Shown here: piece by piece, positions 28,045 to 36,427 of the stretch
Layout of the letters: every line of letters begins with the position of its first letter
How positions within the stretch are numbered: the stretch's first letter is position 1
Notes under the pieces: generated by a model
What the model was told of the DNA's origin: nothing
The model's input: the letters and a program-made list of their open reading frames with translations, nothing else
Databases searched by the model: none
DNA from: Bacillus australimaris
GTDB taxonomy: Bacteria; Bacillota; Bacilli; Bacillales; Bacillaceae
Length of the DNA: 64,000 nucleotides
NCBI RefSeq assembly: GCF_001307105.1
Contig: NZ_LGYN01000023.1
Location: forward strand, 372,001 to 436,000
Reading direction: 5' to 3'
Made by a program: the position numbers and the translations under genes

Positions 28045-28248
28045 TTAACAAATCTCTTGTATTCCCCATTTCCAATAACCCCCACTTAATACACAACTTC
28101 TCCAAAACGTTTCAAAATAATGCGAATAAACTTCAACTTTGATTTCAAGACCACTTACACATGATAATACGAAAAATCCTGATAAAAAGATTTGATCGAA
28201 ACTTCTCTTATTCATCATCTCCCTAAAGTTTTTATCACTGATCTTCAT
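28045..28248 (-). CDS. Small Cys-containing peptide ORF of unknown function
   Basis: A 67-codon ORF ending RSCVLSGGYWKWGIQEIC. The N-terminus is charged (MKISDKNFREMMNKRSFDQI), the middle hydrophobic (FLSGFFVLSCVSGLEI), with Cys at 30, 52 and the last position. A 13-bp terminator lies 70 bases past the stop. Start choice is uncertain: GGGGGA lies far from the ATG at 28248, and AGGGAG is too close to the inner ATG pair. No known bacteriocin family is recognised. It could be a small toxin, a peptide bacteriocin or a chance frame. Confidence 0.35.
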   Translation of the reverse strand: MKISDKNFREMMNKRSFDQIFLSGFFVLSCVSGLEIKVEVYSHYFETFWRSCVLSGGYWKWGIQEIC

Positions 28249-28446
28249 ATCATTCTAACAATCCCCCAATAGACAACTTTCAAATCATTGCAGTATACCT
28301 AATCTTATAATGGATGAAATACAAGTATTTTCGATTAAATATAAAAAAATCAATACACACTTTAGCATATTGGCTTCTTTTTAAAGTAAACCAACTAATT
28401 GTATTTGTAAATTTAACCTTTCTTATCTATTAATAAATCTACGATT

Positions 28447-30204
28447 TTAATTAAATGGTTTTACAATAAATTCATCATCCACTAATTTATCTATTAAATT
28501 TGTGCCTTTAGCTACTTTATTATTGCCTCCAAGTTTCTGATATTTTTCATAAACATATTCAGCACATAATTTAATTTTTTCCTCAGTAATATCATCTACA
28601 TTAAAGTTACCTAATTGTTTTGGTGAAATATCTGCAGATCCAGAAATTTTAGCGGAACAAACATACATTACATAGAAGGAAATATCTGATTGTTCACTAA
28701 TAGAATAAACACCTAGATTATTTATAAAACTTCTAACTCTTTTTCCAATTACCGCAGCATTATAATAACTATCTAATATTTTATTATTTAAATATAGTTG
28801 TTTGTATGTTTCTTCATCGTTTAATAGTGTAGAAGGTCTTGCTCTAGCATAATTAGGTTTCCTTAAAAGAATAGATATTAAACATTGAGCTAAAAAAGGA
28901 ATACTAATTATCTTATCTTTAGGTTTACCTTCATTCTTATAAAAGTTTTTCCTTCTATCATAAAATAACCCCTTTGTTTTCATATAATTCTCAATCTCTC
29001 TATGAATACTATCTGTACCTCTTAATATTGCTTTTGGAATTGTTGTTTGACTGTTTGTAGCCAATATAATATTATCTCTTGAGGCATCAGTATCAGGAAC
29101 TATTATCCTTAATAAAACTTTTCTGCTCTCATTCTTATTTTCTTTTTTTGTGGAAATCAGATAATTATATATTTCGGTCGAGGTTTGCAATCCATTTACT
29201 ATTTCTGGATTCTTTATTTCAAAAACTTTAGTCGATTTTTGATCAATTTTGCTAGCCAACATTGTTATTCCATTATTTAACCACCAAAAATCTTCTTTAT
29301 AATCGATTTGCTCTAAGGTTGCAGCAATTTCTTTATTAACAGTTATATTACCTTGATAGTCTCGAACATTAGCTTCAAACATATGTTTTATCAATTTATC
29401 ATTTTCATTAGTAATGAATTTAAAATACTGGTTAAGATCAGCTAATACAATATATTCTTTTTCTTCTTGTACAATTATTGGTGTTTCAGAAATATGCAAA
29501 ACAAAATCTGTTTTAGAAGGTGCATCATATAATTTCAAAATTCTTTCTGCATTAATATATTCCACATCGACATCAGAATTGGGACTGGGAAATAAAGTTT
29601 TAAGCTTGCTCATTAACTCTGTTGCCTGTTGCTTTACATTGGGATGTACCTCATTTCCTAAACTCACATAAATAAATTTAAAGCTAACTATAGGTGATTT
29701 AGTTATTAAACTTAAGAATGTATTATGAAACCTTTCAAAGAACTCTAAAACATCACTATTGTAACGATTAGAAAAATCATTATCTTTAAATGCTTCTATT
29801 TTAAAAAGATTATCCACAATACTCTTCCACTTATTAAAAACATCTTCTCTAAAGGATGTTTCAAATTTCGATTGTATTATGTATAAATCTAATTTAGGGT
29901 TTCTTTTAATATTTTCCAACGGTGTGTCATCATAAATCAATTCTTCATTTACAAATAAATAAAGACCATCACAACCACCGTCATTTCCATTACCAACGAT
30001 ACCTTTTTCAAGTTCTTCATCACTTAAATCAAAAGCTTTTAAAATTAAGCTTGCAGAAAAAGTTTCAAAATAATCATGTAGCAATTTGTTAAATTTTGAT
30101 GAATTAGACTTAATATCTTCCTGCCTATCTAGTAAACTTTCTTCAAAACTCTTTTTTATTAATTCACTGGCTATTAACTGTGAGTTATCCATTTTAATTG
30201 CCAT
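28447..30204 (-). CDS. AIPR-family abortive infection protein with nuclease-like N-terminus
   Basis: A 585-residue AIPR (abortive infection phage resistance) family protein. Family motifs seen are FWWLNNGITMLA (about residue 306), NPEIVNGLQTSTEIYN (about 332) and ATNSQTTIPKAI (about 380). The N-terminal part has GGCDG (Asp79) and LDLYIIQSKFE (Gln111, Lys113), spaced like a PD-(D/E)xK nuclease core with a QxK variant. The ATG at 30204 follows GGGAGGG. It directly follows rlmH on the same strand, a place often used for inserted genes. Phage defence through nucleic acid cleavage is inferred from the family. Confidence 0.82.
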   Translation of the reverse strand: MAIKMDNSQLIASELIKKSFEESLLDRQEDIKSNSSKFNKLLHDYFETFSASLILKAFDLSDEELEKGIVGNGNDGGCDGLYLFVNEELIYDDTPLENIKRNPKLDLYIIQSKFETSFREDVFNKWKSIVDNLFKIEAFKDNDFSNRYNSDVLEFFERFHNTFLSLITKSPIVSFKFIYVSLGNEVHPNVKQQATELMSKLKTLFPSPNSDVDVEYINAERILKLYDAPSKTDFVLHISETPIIVQEEKEYIVLADLNQYFKFITNENDKLIKHMFEANVRDYQGNITVNKEIAATLEQIDYKEDFWWLNNGITMLASKIDQKSTKVFEIKNPEIVNGLQTSTEIYNYLISTKKENKNESRKVLLRIIVPDTDASRDNIILATNSQTTIPKAILRGTDSIHREIENYMKTKGLFYDRRKNFYKNEGKPKDKIISIPFLAQCLISILLRKPNYARARPSTLLNDEETYKQLYLNNKILDSYYNAAVIGKRVRSFINNLGVYSISEQSDISFYVMYVCSAKISGSADISPKQLGNFNVDDITEEKIKLCAEYVYEKYQKLGGNNKVAKGTNLIDKLVDDEFIVKPFN

Positions 30205-30284
30205 ATATAAAATCCCTCCCTAACTATTTAACATTTAATTTAAATCATGTTTCAAAAAGTTCAATTAAGTTGATTTCACCGCAG

Positions 30285-30764
30285 TTACTTATGATAAGGC
30301 TCCCCCCGCACAATCCGAAACGCCCGATAAATCTGCTCCACCAACACCAGCCTCATCAACTGATGCGGGAACGTCATCTTCGAAAACGACAGTTTCTCAT
30401 TCGCACGCTGCATGACAGCGTCGCTTAAGCCAAGGGATCCGCCTATGATGAAACATACCTTACTTTTTCCGTATGTTGCTAGCTTATCTATTGTATCGGC
30501 TAATTCTTCGGAACTTTTCATTTTTCCCTCGATGGCTAGGGCGATGACGTGGGCGTCTGGGTTGATTTTGCTTAGGATACGTTCGCCTTCTTTGTCTTTG
30601 ATGATTTTCATGTCTTGATCGCTGAGATGTTCGGGCGCTTTTTCGTCCGCGAGCTCAATGATCTCGATTTTTGCGTAAGCCTGTAATCGTTTTGTGTATT
30701 CGGCTATGCCTTGCTTTAAATATTTCTCTTTTAATTTTCCTACTGTGATAATTGATATATTCAC
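30285..30764 (-). CDS. rlmH: 23S rRNA (pseudouridine1915-N3)-methyltransferase RlmH
   Basis: 159 residues, the usual RlmH length. The start [20 protein letters not shown] and the SPOUT knot with [13 protein letters not shown] and [17 protein letters not shown] are characteristic. It methylates N3 of pseudouridine 1915 in helix 69 of assembled ribosomes using SAM. Called yydA in B. subtilis. The 3' end, GAGCCTTATCATAA on the coding strand, resembles the staphylococcal SCC attachment site location, and accessory genes begin just past it. Confidence 0.96.
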   Translation of the reverse strand: MNISIITVGKLKEKYLKQGIAEYTKRLQAYAKIEIIELADEKAPEHLSDQDMKIIKDKEGERILSKINPDAHVIALAIEGKMKSSEELADTIDKLATYGKSKVCFIIGGSLGLSDAVMQRANEKLSFSKMTFPHQLMRLVLVEQIYRAFRIVRGEPYHK

Positions 30765-30802
30765 AGGTCATCCCCACCTTAAGAACAAGTTATTCATATA
30801 AG

Positions 30803-31136
30803 TTATCAACAATTGTGGATAAAATTTGTGTATTTTGTGTCCGATCATTCGTTCCCCACTATATATATTGCAGGTTCATCGCACAATTCACAGGTTGTGG
30901 ATAAGCTGTGTGTATGTTCGATTTTTCTGAATTCTGGCGGCGTTTCGTGATCATCTATGTACATGTCTAGTACGGTTTCTATGTGTTCTGCACAAGCATA
31001 AAATGTTTTGTTCATAAGTTTGTTCTTCCTCCAATATGTTCTGTGATTATTCACAAGTGTTTCGCTCATTTTTCAATATAACCGATTTATTCACATGTTA
31101 ATAGTCTTTTGCCATTTTCCACACCTTTTATCCACA
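30803..31136. promoter_or_regulatory. DnaA-box cluster around yyzF and rlmH
   Basis: Three perfect DnaA boxes are present: TGTGGATAA at 30814-30822 and 30896-30904, and TTATCCACA at 31128-31136. One-mismatch boxes are TTATCAACA at 30803-30811, TTATTCACA at 31047-31055 and 31087-31095, and TTTTCCACA at 31115-31123. In B. subtilis a DnaA-box cluster at yydA (rlmH) is one of several outside oriC that titrate or load-balance DnaA and limit initiation. This cluster is at the same place and probably does the same. Confidence 0.8.
30845..31015 (-). CDS. yyzF: YyzF-like CxxH/CxxC protein
   Basis: A 56-residue protein starting MNKTFYACAEHIETVLDMYI and ending TTCELCDEPAIYIVGNE. The CAEH and CELC pairs form a probable zinc site, the signature of the CxxH/CxxC family found beside rlmH in Bacillus. 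GGAGGAAG before 31015 sets the start; a longer frame to 31069 has no such site. The gene lies inside a DnaA-box cluster. Function unknown; a metal-stabilised nucleic acid or protein binder is likely. Confidence 0.8.
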   Translation of the reverse strand: MNKTFYACAEHIETVLDMYIDDHETPPEFRKIEHTHSLSTTCELCDEPAIYIVGNE

Positions 31137-31143
31137 AACCAAA

Positions 31144-31173
31144 CAAAAAAGCCTCCACTCCTGTGAAGGCTTC
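31144..31173 (-). terminator. Terminator of the ECF transporter operon
   Basis: AAGCCTCCAC and GTGAAGGCTT form a stem with a 4-base loop; on the minus strand it runs into GGCTTTTTTG, just past the stop at 31177. Confidence 0.75.
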
Positions 31174-31176
31174 TTT

Positions 31177-32007
31177 CTATAAAAATGGATTATAAAATCT
31201 CGTTCCTCTAACAAATGTAATGACTAACGAAACAATCAGCACCACACCAACAAATATTAACGCCACATAATCTGCTTTTTGAAAGTCTTTCGCCGTAAAC
31301 CATGTGCGCTTTTTATGTTTCCCAAACCCGCGCAGCTCCATTGCATTGCTGATCGTTTCAATCCGCTCCAAGCTGGAGAAAATCAGCGGCATCACAATCG
31401 ACAGCGCATTTTTGATTCGTTTCCCCAGTTTTTCATTCTTCGATAAATCAATTCCTCTTGCTTGCTGAGAAATCGCGATCGTTCGAAAATCACGCTGAAT
31501 ATCTGGAATATAGCGCAAGGCAATAGCTACAGCATACGAAATCCGGTAGCTGACCCCGATTCTGCTGAGTGATGAGGCAAATTCACTTGGATTTGTTGTC
31601 ACGATAAATAAAAGCGCTGCTGGCATCACGGTCACGTATTTCAGTGTAATGTTCAATTGATAGAAAAGCTGTTCAAGTGTGACATTGTACCAGCCTGCAA
31701 TATGAAACAGCTCGTGCTTCGCTCCGTAAATGGCGACACCTTGCTGCGGTGCAAAGATGTAGATGGCGATGTTGTTAATCACTAGAAAAATCGCCAGGAC
31801 GATCACCACGAAGGAAATATCACGAAATCGTACGTTCGACATCTGAAAGAATACGATACTTGCGGCTAGCATAAACACTAAAACGCCTGTATCATACGTG
31901 AGCATCGCTGCGGATGACCAGAGGATAAAGCAAATGAGTTTGGTTGCACCTGTCAGCCGGTGAATCGGTGACGGGCGGTCAATATAGGACAGCATGTCTA
32001 CAGCCAT
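31177..32007 (-). CDS. ECF transporter transmembrane subunit (EcfT)
   Basis: 276 residues with about five to six membrane segments and the two short ARG motifs of EcfT, here ALRYIPDI followed by AISQQARGIDL, then NAMELRGFGKHKKR. These helices couple the ATPases to the S component. It overlaps the ATPase gene by 10 bases and is last in a four-gene operon with its own S component, so this is a dedicated (group I) ECF transporter. See the T-box leader for probable regulation. Confidence 0.88.
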   Translation of the reverse strand: MAVDMLSYIDRPSPIHRLTGATKLICFILWSSAAMLTYDTGVLVFMLAASIVFFQMSNVRFRDISFVVIVLAIFLVINNIAIYIFAPQQGVAIYGAKHELFHIAGWYNVTLEQLFYQLNITLKYVTVMPAALLFIVTTNPSEFASSLSRIGVSYRISYAVAIALRYIPDIQRDFRTIAISQQARGIDLSKNEKLGKRIKNALSIVMPLIFSSLERIETISNAMELRGFGKHKKRTWFTAKDFQKADYVALIFVGVVLIVSLVITFVRGTRFYNPFL

Positions 32008-33713
32008 GTCATTCGCTCCTTTCTGTCAACCTCAATGAAGCGATCCACGAGTTCATTTGGATTTGGCCAGTCTGCTTTCAGCGCCAGTTCATACAGCGAT
32101 GTTTCCTTTAAGCTCGCCTTTTGGACAAGCAGCTGATCTGTCAGCACTTTGGCTGGTGTATCATCTGCAATTTTTTCTCCATCTGAAATGACAATGGTTC
32201 TTGTTGTGTATTCGAGCATCAAATGCATATCATGGGTGATCATTAAAATCGTGACACCCTGCTGATTTAATTGCTCTAAAAACGTCATCATCTCTGTATA
32301 ATGTCTAAAATCCTGTCCGGCGGTTGGCTCATCTAAAATGATGATTTCTGGCTCTAATACAAGAATAGACGCGATGGTGACACGTTTTTTCTGTCCAAAG
32401 CTGAGGGCTGAGATCGGCCAGTTCCGAAATGGGAACAGTCCGCACACCTTCAGAACCCGCTCCACCCGTTCCTTGATCTCGTCTTCCTTTACGCCTCTTA
32501 AAACGAGACCGAGTGCGACTTCATCAAAGATCATTTGTTTTGAAATCATTTGATTTGGGTTTTGCATGACGACGCCGATTCGTTCAGAGCGCTGTTTGAT
32601 TGTATCTCCTGTAATGTCTTCACCATTTAAAAGAATGGTCCCTTTTGTTGGCTTTTCAAACGCACAGAGCACCTTGGACAATGTTGTCTTACCTGCGCCA
32701 TTAGCTCCTGCAATGCTGATCATTTCTCCTTTTTTGACGGTAAAAGAGATATTGCTCAGCGTGTTTGGTCTTGTTGGGTAGTCAAAGCTTAGCTCGCGCA
32801 CTTCTAGCACATCCTGCACTGCATCCTGTTCGACTTGCTGCTCAGTTGCTTCCATCCACTGCTCGATTTTCTCTTTTGCCTCGTCGTCTAAGGTGAGACG
32901 CTGTAAATCAGCGATCTGATCTCCTGGCGCAACCGGAATACCTGCATATTTCATGGCCTTTACATATAAAGGCTCACGTAAATACGCCGCTTCTAATACG
33001 TTTGAGGCGAGCAATTCATCTGGTGTCATATCGGCAGCTATCGTTCCGTCATTGACGACAATGATCCGGTCCACATGACGGAAGAGGACGTCCTCTAATC
33101 GATGCTCAACCATCACGACGGTTTTTTTCGTTTGTTTTTGCAGTCGATCAATGAGATCGATCACTTCTTTTCCTGTTGCGGGGTCAAGGCTTGCAAGTGG
33201 TTCATCAAACAGCAAAATGTCGACATCGTTGACAAGTACACCAGCGATAGCGACACGTTGTTTTTGACCACCTGACAGCTCATGCACGGACGATGCCAGC
33301 TTGCCGTCTACCTCTGTTAATTTTGCCGCTTCCTCGACACGTGTTTTCATTTCTTCACGTGAGACTTGATCATTTTCAAGCGTAAACGCGATGTCTTCTC
33401 CAACGGTGAGCCCGATAAATTGTCCATCAGGGTCCTGAAGCACCGTTCCAACAAGCTGTGAGAGGGAGAATATGTTCTCTTTCTCTGCATTTTTCCCGCC
33501 GATGTGAAGACTTCCTTCCATAGAACCTTTATAAGACGCAGGAACTAGCCCATTGATACAATGGGCTAGTGTGCTTTTTCCCGATCCAGACGGGCCTGCG
33601 ATGAGAACTTTTTCTCCTTCATAGATAGTCAGGTTGATGTCTTTTAATGTTGGTTCTGCCTGACTGCGATACTTGAATCCGAAATGTTCGAATTGAATCA
33701 TCGGTTTCTTCAT
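31998..33713 (-). CDS. ECF transporter ATPase, two fused ABC domains
   Basis: 571 residues with two complete ABC domains in one chain. The first has Walker A GPSGSGKSTLAH, signature ELSGGQKQR and Walker B ILLFDEPLASLD; the second has GANGAGKTTLSK, ALSFGQKKR and IIILDEPTAGQD. A linker of about 70 residues joins them. Fused EcfA-EcfA' proteins occur in dedicated ECF systems such as YkoEDC. It lies between the S and T subunit genes and energises uptake. Confidence 0.9.
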   Translation of the reverse strand: MKKPMIQFEHFGFKYRSQAEPTLKDINLTIYEGEKVLIAGPSGSGKSTLAHCINGLVPASYKGSMEGSLHIGGKNAEKENIFSLSQLVGTVLQDPDGQFIGLTVGEDIAFTLENDQVSREEMKTRVEEAAKLTEVDGKLASSVHELSGGQKQRVAIAGVLVNDVDILLFDEPLASLDPATGKEVIDLIDRLQKQTKKTVVMVEHRLEDVLFRHVDRIIVVNDGTIAADMTPDELLASNVLEAAYLREPLYVKAMKYAGIPVAPGDQIADLQRLTLDDEAKEKIEQWMEATEQQVEQDAVQDVLEVRELSFDYPTRPNTLSNISFTVKKGEMISIAGANGAGKTTLSKVLCAFEKPTKGTILLNGEDITGDTIKQRSERIGVVMQNPNQMISKQMIFDEVALGLVLRGVKEDEIKERVERVLKVCGLFPFRNWPISALSFGQKKRVTIASILVLEPEIIILDEPTAGQDFRHYTEMMTFLEQLNQQGVTILMITHDMHLMLEYTTRTIVISDGEKIADDTPAKVLTDQLLVQKASLKETSLYELALKADWPNPNELVDRFIEVDRKERMTWL

Positions 33714-33732
33714 TTATGTGTTCCACCTTGCT

Positions 33733-34290
33733 TCATGATGTTTCTTTCGATAGGCTGCCGCTTTTGCTTCTCGTTTTCGCATAAGCCGCAATGATGATGG
33801 TTCCTAGTACACCGACAGTGATGATGTTCGAAATCCCTGCCACGATGCCTTGAACAAATACTTTGTTCGCAGGTTCTGCATAGATCACAATGTCAAGTAC
33901 CGGAGCAATCACAAACCAGCCTAATGCCTGTGCGCCTGCTTGTACGGCGTTGAAGAGCGTGATTTTCTTCCAGCCGAAGTCTCCCTCTTCTACTTTTAAA
34001 CGGTTGGAAATGAAGCCGATCATCAAACCTACTAAACCCGAAACAATAATCCAGCTCCACCAAGGACCAAATGTGGTCGCATCTTTGATGAGATGTCCAA
34101 TAAAACCAATCAGTGCGCCTGCAACAGGTCCAAATAACACGGCCATTAATGCAAGGAATGCGTATGAGGTTTCAATTTGTGTGTTCGGAATTCCAGTTGG
34201 AATCGAAACGAAGCGTCCTAAAATGACGAAGACGGCTGCGCCAATTCCGATGGCAACGACAGTTTTCGTTGAAAGTTGTTTTCCTGCCAT
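33733..34290 (-). CDS. ECF transporter substrate-binding (S) component, UPF0397 type
   Basis: 185 residues with about six membrane segments. The start [20 protein letters not shown], then [19 protein letters not shown] and [20 protein letters not shown] are typical of the UPF0397 family of S components. The substrate is not proven. Co-transcription with a SAM hydrolase and a T-box that looks methionine-specific suggests a methionine-related compound. It is 14 bases from the upstream gene and 19 from the ATPase gene. Confidence 0.85.
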   Translation of the reverse strand: MAGKQLSTKTVVAIGIGAAVFVILGRFVSIPTGIPNTQIETSYAFLALMAVLFGPVAGALIGFIGHLIKDATTFGPWWSWIIVSGLVGLMIGFISNRLKVEEGDFGWKKITLFNAVQAGAQALGWFVIAPVLDIVIYAEPANKVFVQGIVAGISNIITVGVLGTIIIAAYAKTRSKSGSLSKETS

Positions 34291-34304
34291 GATGTATCCT
34301 CCTC

Positions 34305-35165
34305 TTATTCGTATATAATGCGCGGAGCTTTGCGAATCGAAAGGCGCCAGCCTGTGCCTGTACCGATGTTATAAGCCTTTGCAAATGACCCTTGATTGAT
34401 CGCCACGCCTAAATGGTCGAGTGAATTGACATATACGAGTGGTTCGCCTACCTTTAAATCGGCAAAAGATCGTCCATAGGTCATGATATTTTTATACACA
34501 TTTTTCGGCCCGTTGGCAATGGTAACTTCTATTGCATCCCCATAATTAATTGATAGCTGTTCAAATAGCGTGTGATGAATGTTTGTCCACAGGTTTCCGA
34601 ACCTTACATCTAGAATATCAATTGTCCCTGTGATCACATCTTCTTCCGCATAAGCCTGTACGACTGGAAGGTGGATAATCTCCTCAATATTCGCCTGTGG
34701 CCCAACCTCTTCAAAAGAAATCACACCTGAAGCAATTCTCGCCCCTGTATACGCATAAATGTCTCTCCCGTGGAATGTATGTGATTTTCCCGACTTTGGC
34801 AGCCGGTTGATGGTTTCGTCTAAATAACGGGCTTCCACAATGCCAATATCCTGCGCGACATGCGTGAGTGTCCCGTTATCTGGGGTAATGATATAGTGCG
34901 AGCTTGTGGTTTTGACGACAAGACTCTTTCTCTCTGACCCAACACCTGGGTCAACGACGGATACAAATACCGTCTCTTCTGGCCAGTATGTGACGGTTTG
35001 AAGCAGGCGATAAGAAGCCTCCCAAATGTCATACTGTGGAATATTGTGTGTTAAATCAAAAATGCGGATGCCGCTGCTGACCGTATTTGCCACTCCGTAC
35101 ATTGCGCTGACAGCTCCGTCATCAATGCCGAAATCTGATTGTAAAACCAATGCATGTTCACTCAT
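34305..35165 (-). CDS. SAM hydroxide adenosyltransferase (DUF62 family)
   Basis: 286 residues of the SAM hydroxide adenosyltransferase / chlorinase-fluorinase superfamily. It shows [39 protein letters not shown] and [12 protein letters not shown], the water-activating Asp/Arg/His set of the hydrolase class rather than the halogenase loop. The reaction gives adenosine and methionine from SAM and water. It is the first gene of the ECF operon behind a T-box. Pairing a SAM hydrolase with an importer points to salvage of methionine or of SAM-related compounds, an inference. Confidence 0.88.
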   Translation of the reverse strand: MSEHALVLQSDFGIDDGAVSAMYGVANTVSSGIRIFDLTHNIPQYDIWEASYRLLQTVTYWPEETVFVSVVDPGVGSERKSLVVKTTSSHYIITPDNGTLTHVAQDIGIVEARYLDETINRLPKSGKSHTFHGRDIYAYTGARIASGVISFEEVGPQANIEEIIHLPVVQAYAEEDVITGTIDILDVRFGNLWTNIHHTLFEQLSINYGDAIEVTIANGPKNVYKNIMTYGRSFADLKVGEPLVYVNSLDHLGVAINQGSFAKAYNIGTGTGWRLSIRKAPRIIYE

Positions 35166-35200
35166 GTCAATCTCCCTTTCATTTGAAAAAATGGATGTGG

Positions 35201-35216
35201 TGTTTCACGTGGAACA
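35201..35216. promoter_or_regulatory. parS site (ParB/Spo0J binding)
   Basis: TGTTTCACGTGGAACA is the reverse complement of TGTTCCACGTGAAACA, a B. subtilis parS sequence; it differs from the full palindrome at one base. It lies between the T-box terminator and the SAM hydrolase start codon, within the origin-proximal zone where parS sites cluster. ParB loads here and recruits SMC. Confidence 0.88.
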
Positions 35217-35231
35217 TTTGAACAATTGTAT

Positions 35232-35558
35232 GAAAAAAAAGTGGACAATAAAAAATACCCCATCCTTATCTTTGAATCATAAGGACGAGGTATTTGTCTC
35301 GTGGTACCACCTTTATTTACTGTTTGCTCGCGCTAAACAGCCTCTACAAGTACAAAGCTCCAATCTGGCTCATATACTGTGGTTTTGATAACGAGTACCA
35401 ACTCTCGTCGTCACCTACTAATATCATAGATATGTTCAGCACGAGGCTCAGAGACCATTTTTCGAATCATTATTTTTGCTTCTTTTCAGCTGCCGAAGCT
35501 CTCTGTGGAAAAATTGATGATTGTACTTTCTCTCGTCATTGCCTGTATTATCTTGAAT
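35232..35558 (-). promoter_or_regulatory. T-box riboswitch leader, probably methionine-specific
   Basis: On the minus strand the leader has Stem I with the loop-E pair AGTA and GAA, AGAGAGCTTCGGCAGC in the distal part, then the T-box AAAGGTGGTACCACG (35311-35297) and a terminator (AATACCTCGTCCTTAT paired to ATAAGGATGGGGTATT, then TTTTTT). In the specifier loop CGAAAAATGG, ATG next to a purine fits the position of GGC in B. subtilis glyQS. AAT is the other reading, but the UGGU bulge demands a tRNA with discriminator A, which fits tRNA-Met and not tRNA-Asn. Uncharged tRNA would allow expression of the SAM hydrolase-ECF operon. Confidence 0.85.
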
Positions 35559-35565
35559 TAAAGCT

Positions 35566-35594
35566 ATCATACATGATGTTTTTTGAGAAATCAA
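35566..35594 (-). promoter_or_regulatory. Promoter of the T-box/ECF operon
   Basis: On the minus strand TTGATT (35594-35589), a 17-base spacer and TATGAT (35571-35566) lie just before the T-box leader. Confidence 0.7.
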
Positions 35595-35737
35595 GATATT
35601 TTTCTGAACATTTTTAAAAGTGGGTTAACTGATACTGGAAGAGTCTTCTTTTTATAAAATTTAAACAAATGTTAAAGAGCGAGATATGGTGTCTTTCTTT
35701 TCTAGCGGTATAATAAAGATGAAGGGAGGTACAGCGT

Positions 35738-36427
35738 GTGTGGACCATCTGTATGAATGAGTTTAAGCAGCTCTTCAAAAGCACAAAATCTATTTTAACA
35801 ATTGTTATTATTTTCATTTTATCTACTTTTGTTTCAAGTCTTCCGTTTATTGCTGCTTATCAAGGAAAGTGGGAACAGGCAAAGGACCCCTATTCTATTG
35901 GGAATGAACTGGTGATTTCATTATTTGGTTTCTTCCTCATTTTTTTGTTGTCTCATGATATTTTAAGCCGCGAGATTCATTTGAAAACCATTCGTTTTCT
36001 CGTCAGTAAAACAACCCGTTTGAACATTATCATTGGAAAATATCTTGGACTGATGCTGTTTTGGCTTAGCTGCATTATGACGACATATGTACTGAATATG
36101 TTGATTTCACACCGGTTTCTGTTCTCTGATGCCTTAAAAATCTTAACCTTTATCAGTGTTGGCATCTCTTGTGCCTTATTTTTATCCATGCTCTTTCCAA
36201 CACCGCAGAAATCAATGTTTGTTGGGATGTTGTTTTCCTTTCTTTTCCCGATCGTCAGTGCGATTTCTGTTCTTTCTTCAGAACGAATGATTCATTGGTT
36301 CCAATATATGACGCCTTATTATTATGCGCGCTGGAGTGAACCGCTGACCTATGTCCTCATGAATACAATCATGACCGTTGTCTTACTCATTGGAACTGCA
36401 CTGCTGTTTCAAAGGAGGGATGTATAG
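35738..36427 (+). CDS. ABC-2 type transporter permease
   Basis: 229 residues with six hydrophobic segments, the ABC-2 permease layout, including SREIHLKTIRFLVSKTTRLN in the cytoplasmic loop typical of the family. The GTG at 35738 is preferred because GGGAGG lies eight bases upstream; an ATG at 35753 is the alternative. A TATAAT at 35709-35714 is the likely minus-10. The stop codon abuts the ATPase start, so the pair is translationally coupled. Substrate unknown; such pairs export antibiotics, lipids or peptides. Confidence 0.82.
   Translation: MWTICMNEFKQLFKSTKSILTIVIIFILSTFVSSLPFIAAYQGKWEQAKDPYSIGNELVISLFGFFLIFLLSHDILSREIHLKTIRFLVSKTTRLNIIIGKYLGLMLFWLSCIMTTYVLNMLISHRFLFSDALKILTFISVGISCALFLSMLFPTPQKSMFVGMLFSFLFPIVSAISVLSSERMIHWFQYMTPYYYARWSEPLTYVLMNTIMTVVLLIGTALLFQRRDV

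Noticed and set aside
30270-30310. SCC-type attachment site at the rlmH 3' end
   Set aside because: The end resembles the SCC att region because rlmH is conserved; I found no matching direct repeat elsewhere in the window and no recombinase gene.
33341-33375. Further CACGTG sites (also near 2146, 16284, 44195, 48358, 50259) as parS
   Set aside because: They match only the central hexamer to octamer; flanking bases differ at three or more positions from the 16-base consensus.
35401-35520. T-box specifier AAT (Asn)
   Set aside because: Counting from the upper helix gives AAT, but the UGGU bulge needs a discriminator A, which tRNA-Asn lacks; ATG fits both loop position and bulge.
36007-36189. 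Minus-strand frames inside the ABC permease gene
   Set aside because: They lack ribosome binding sites and mirror the strong plus-strand gene.
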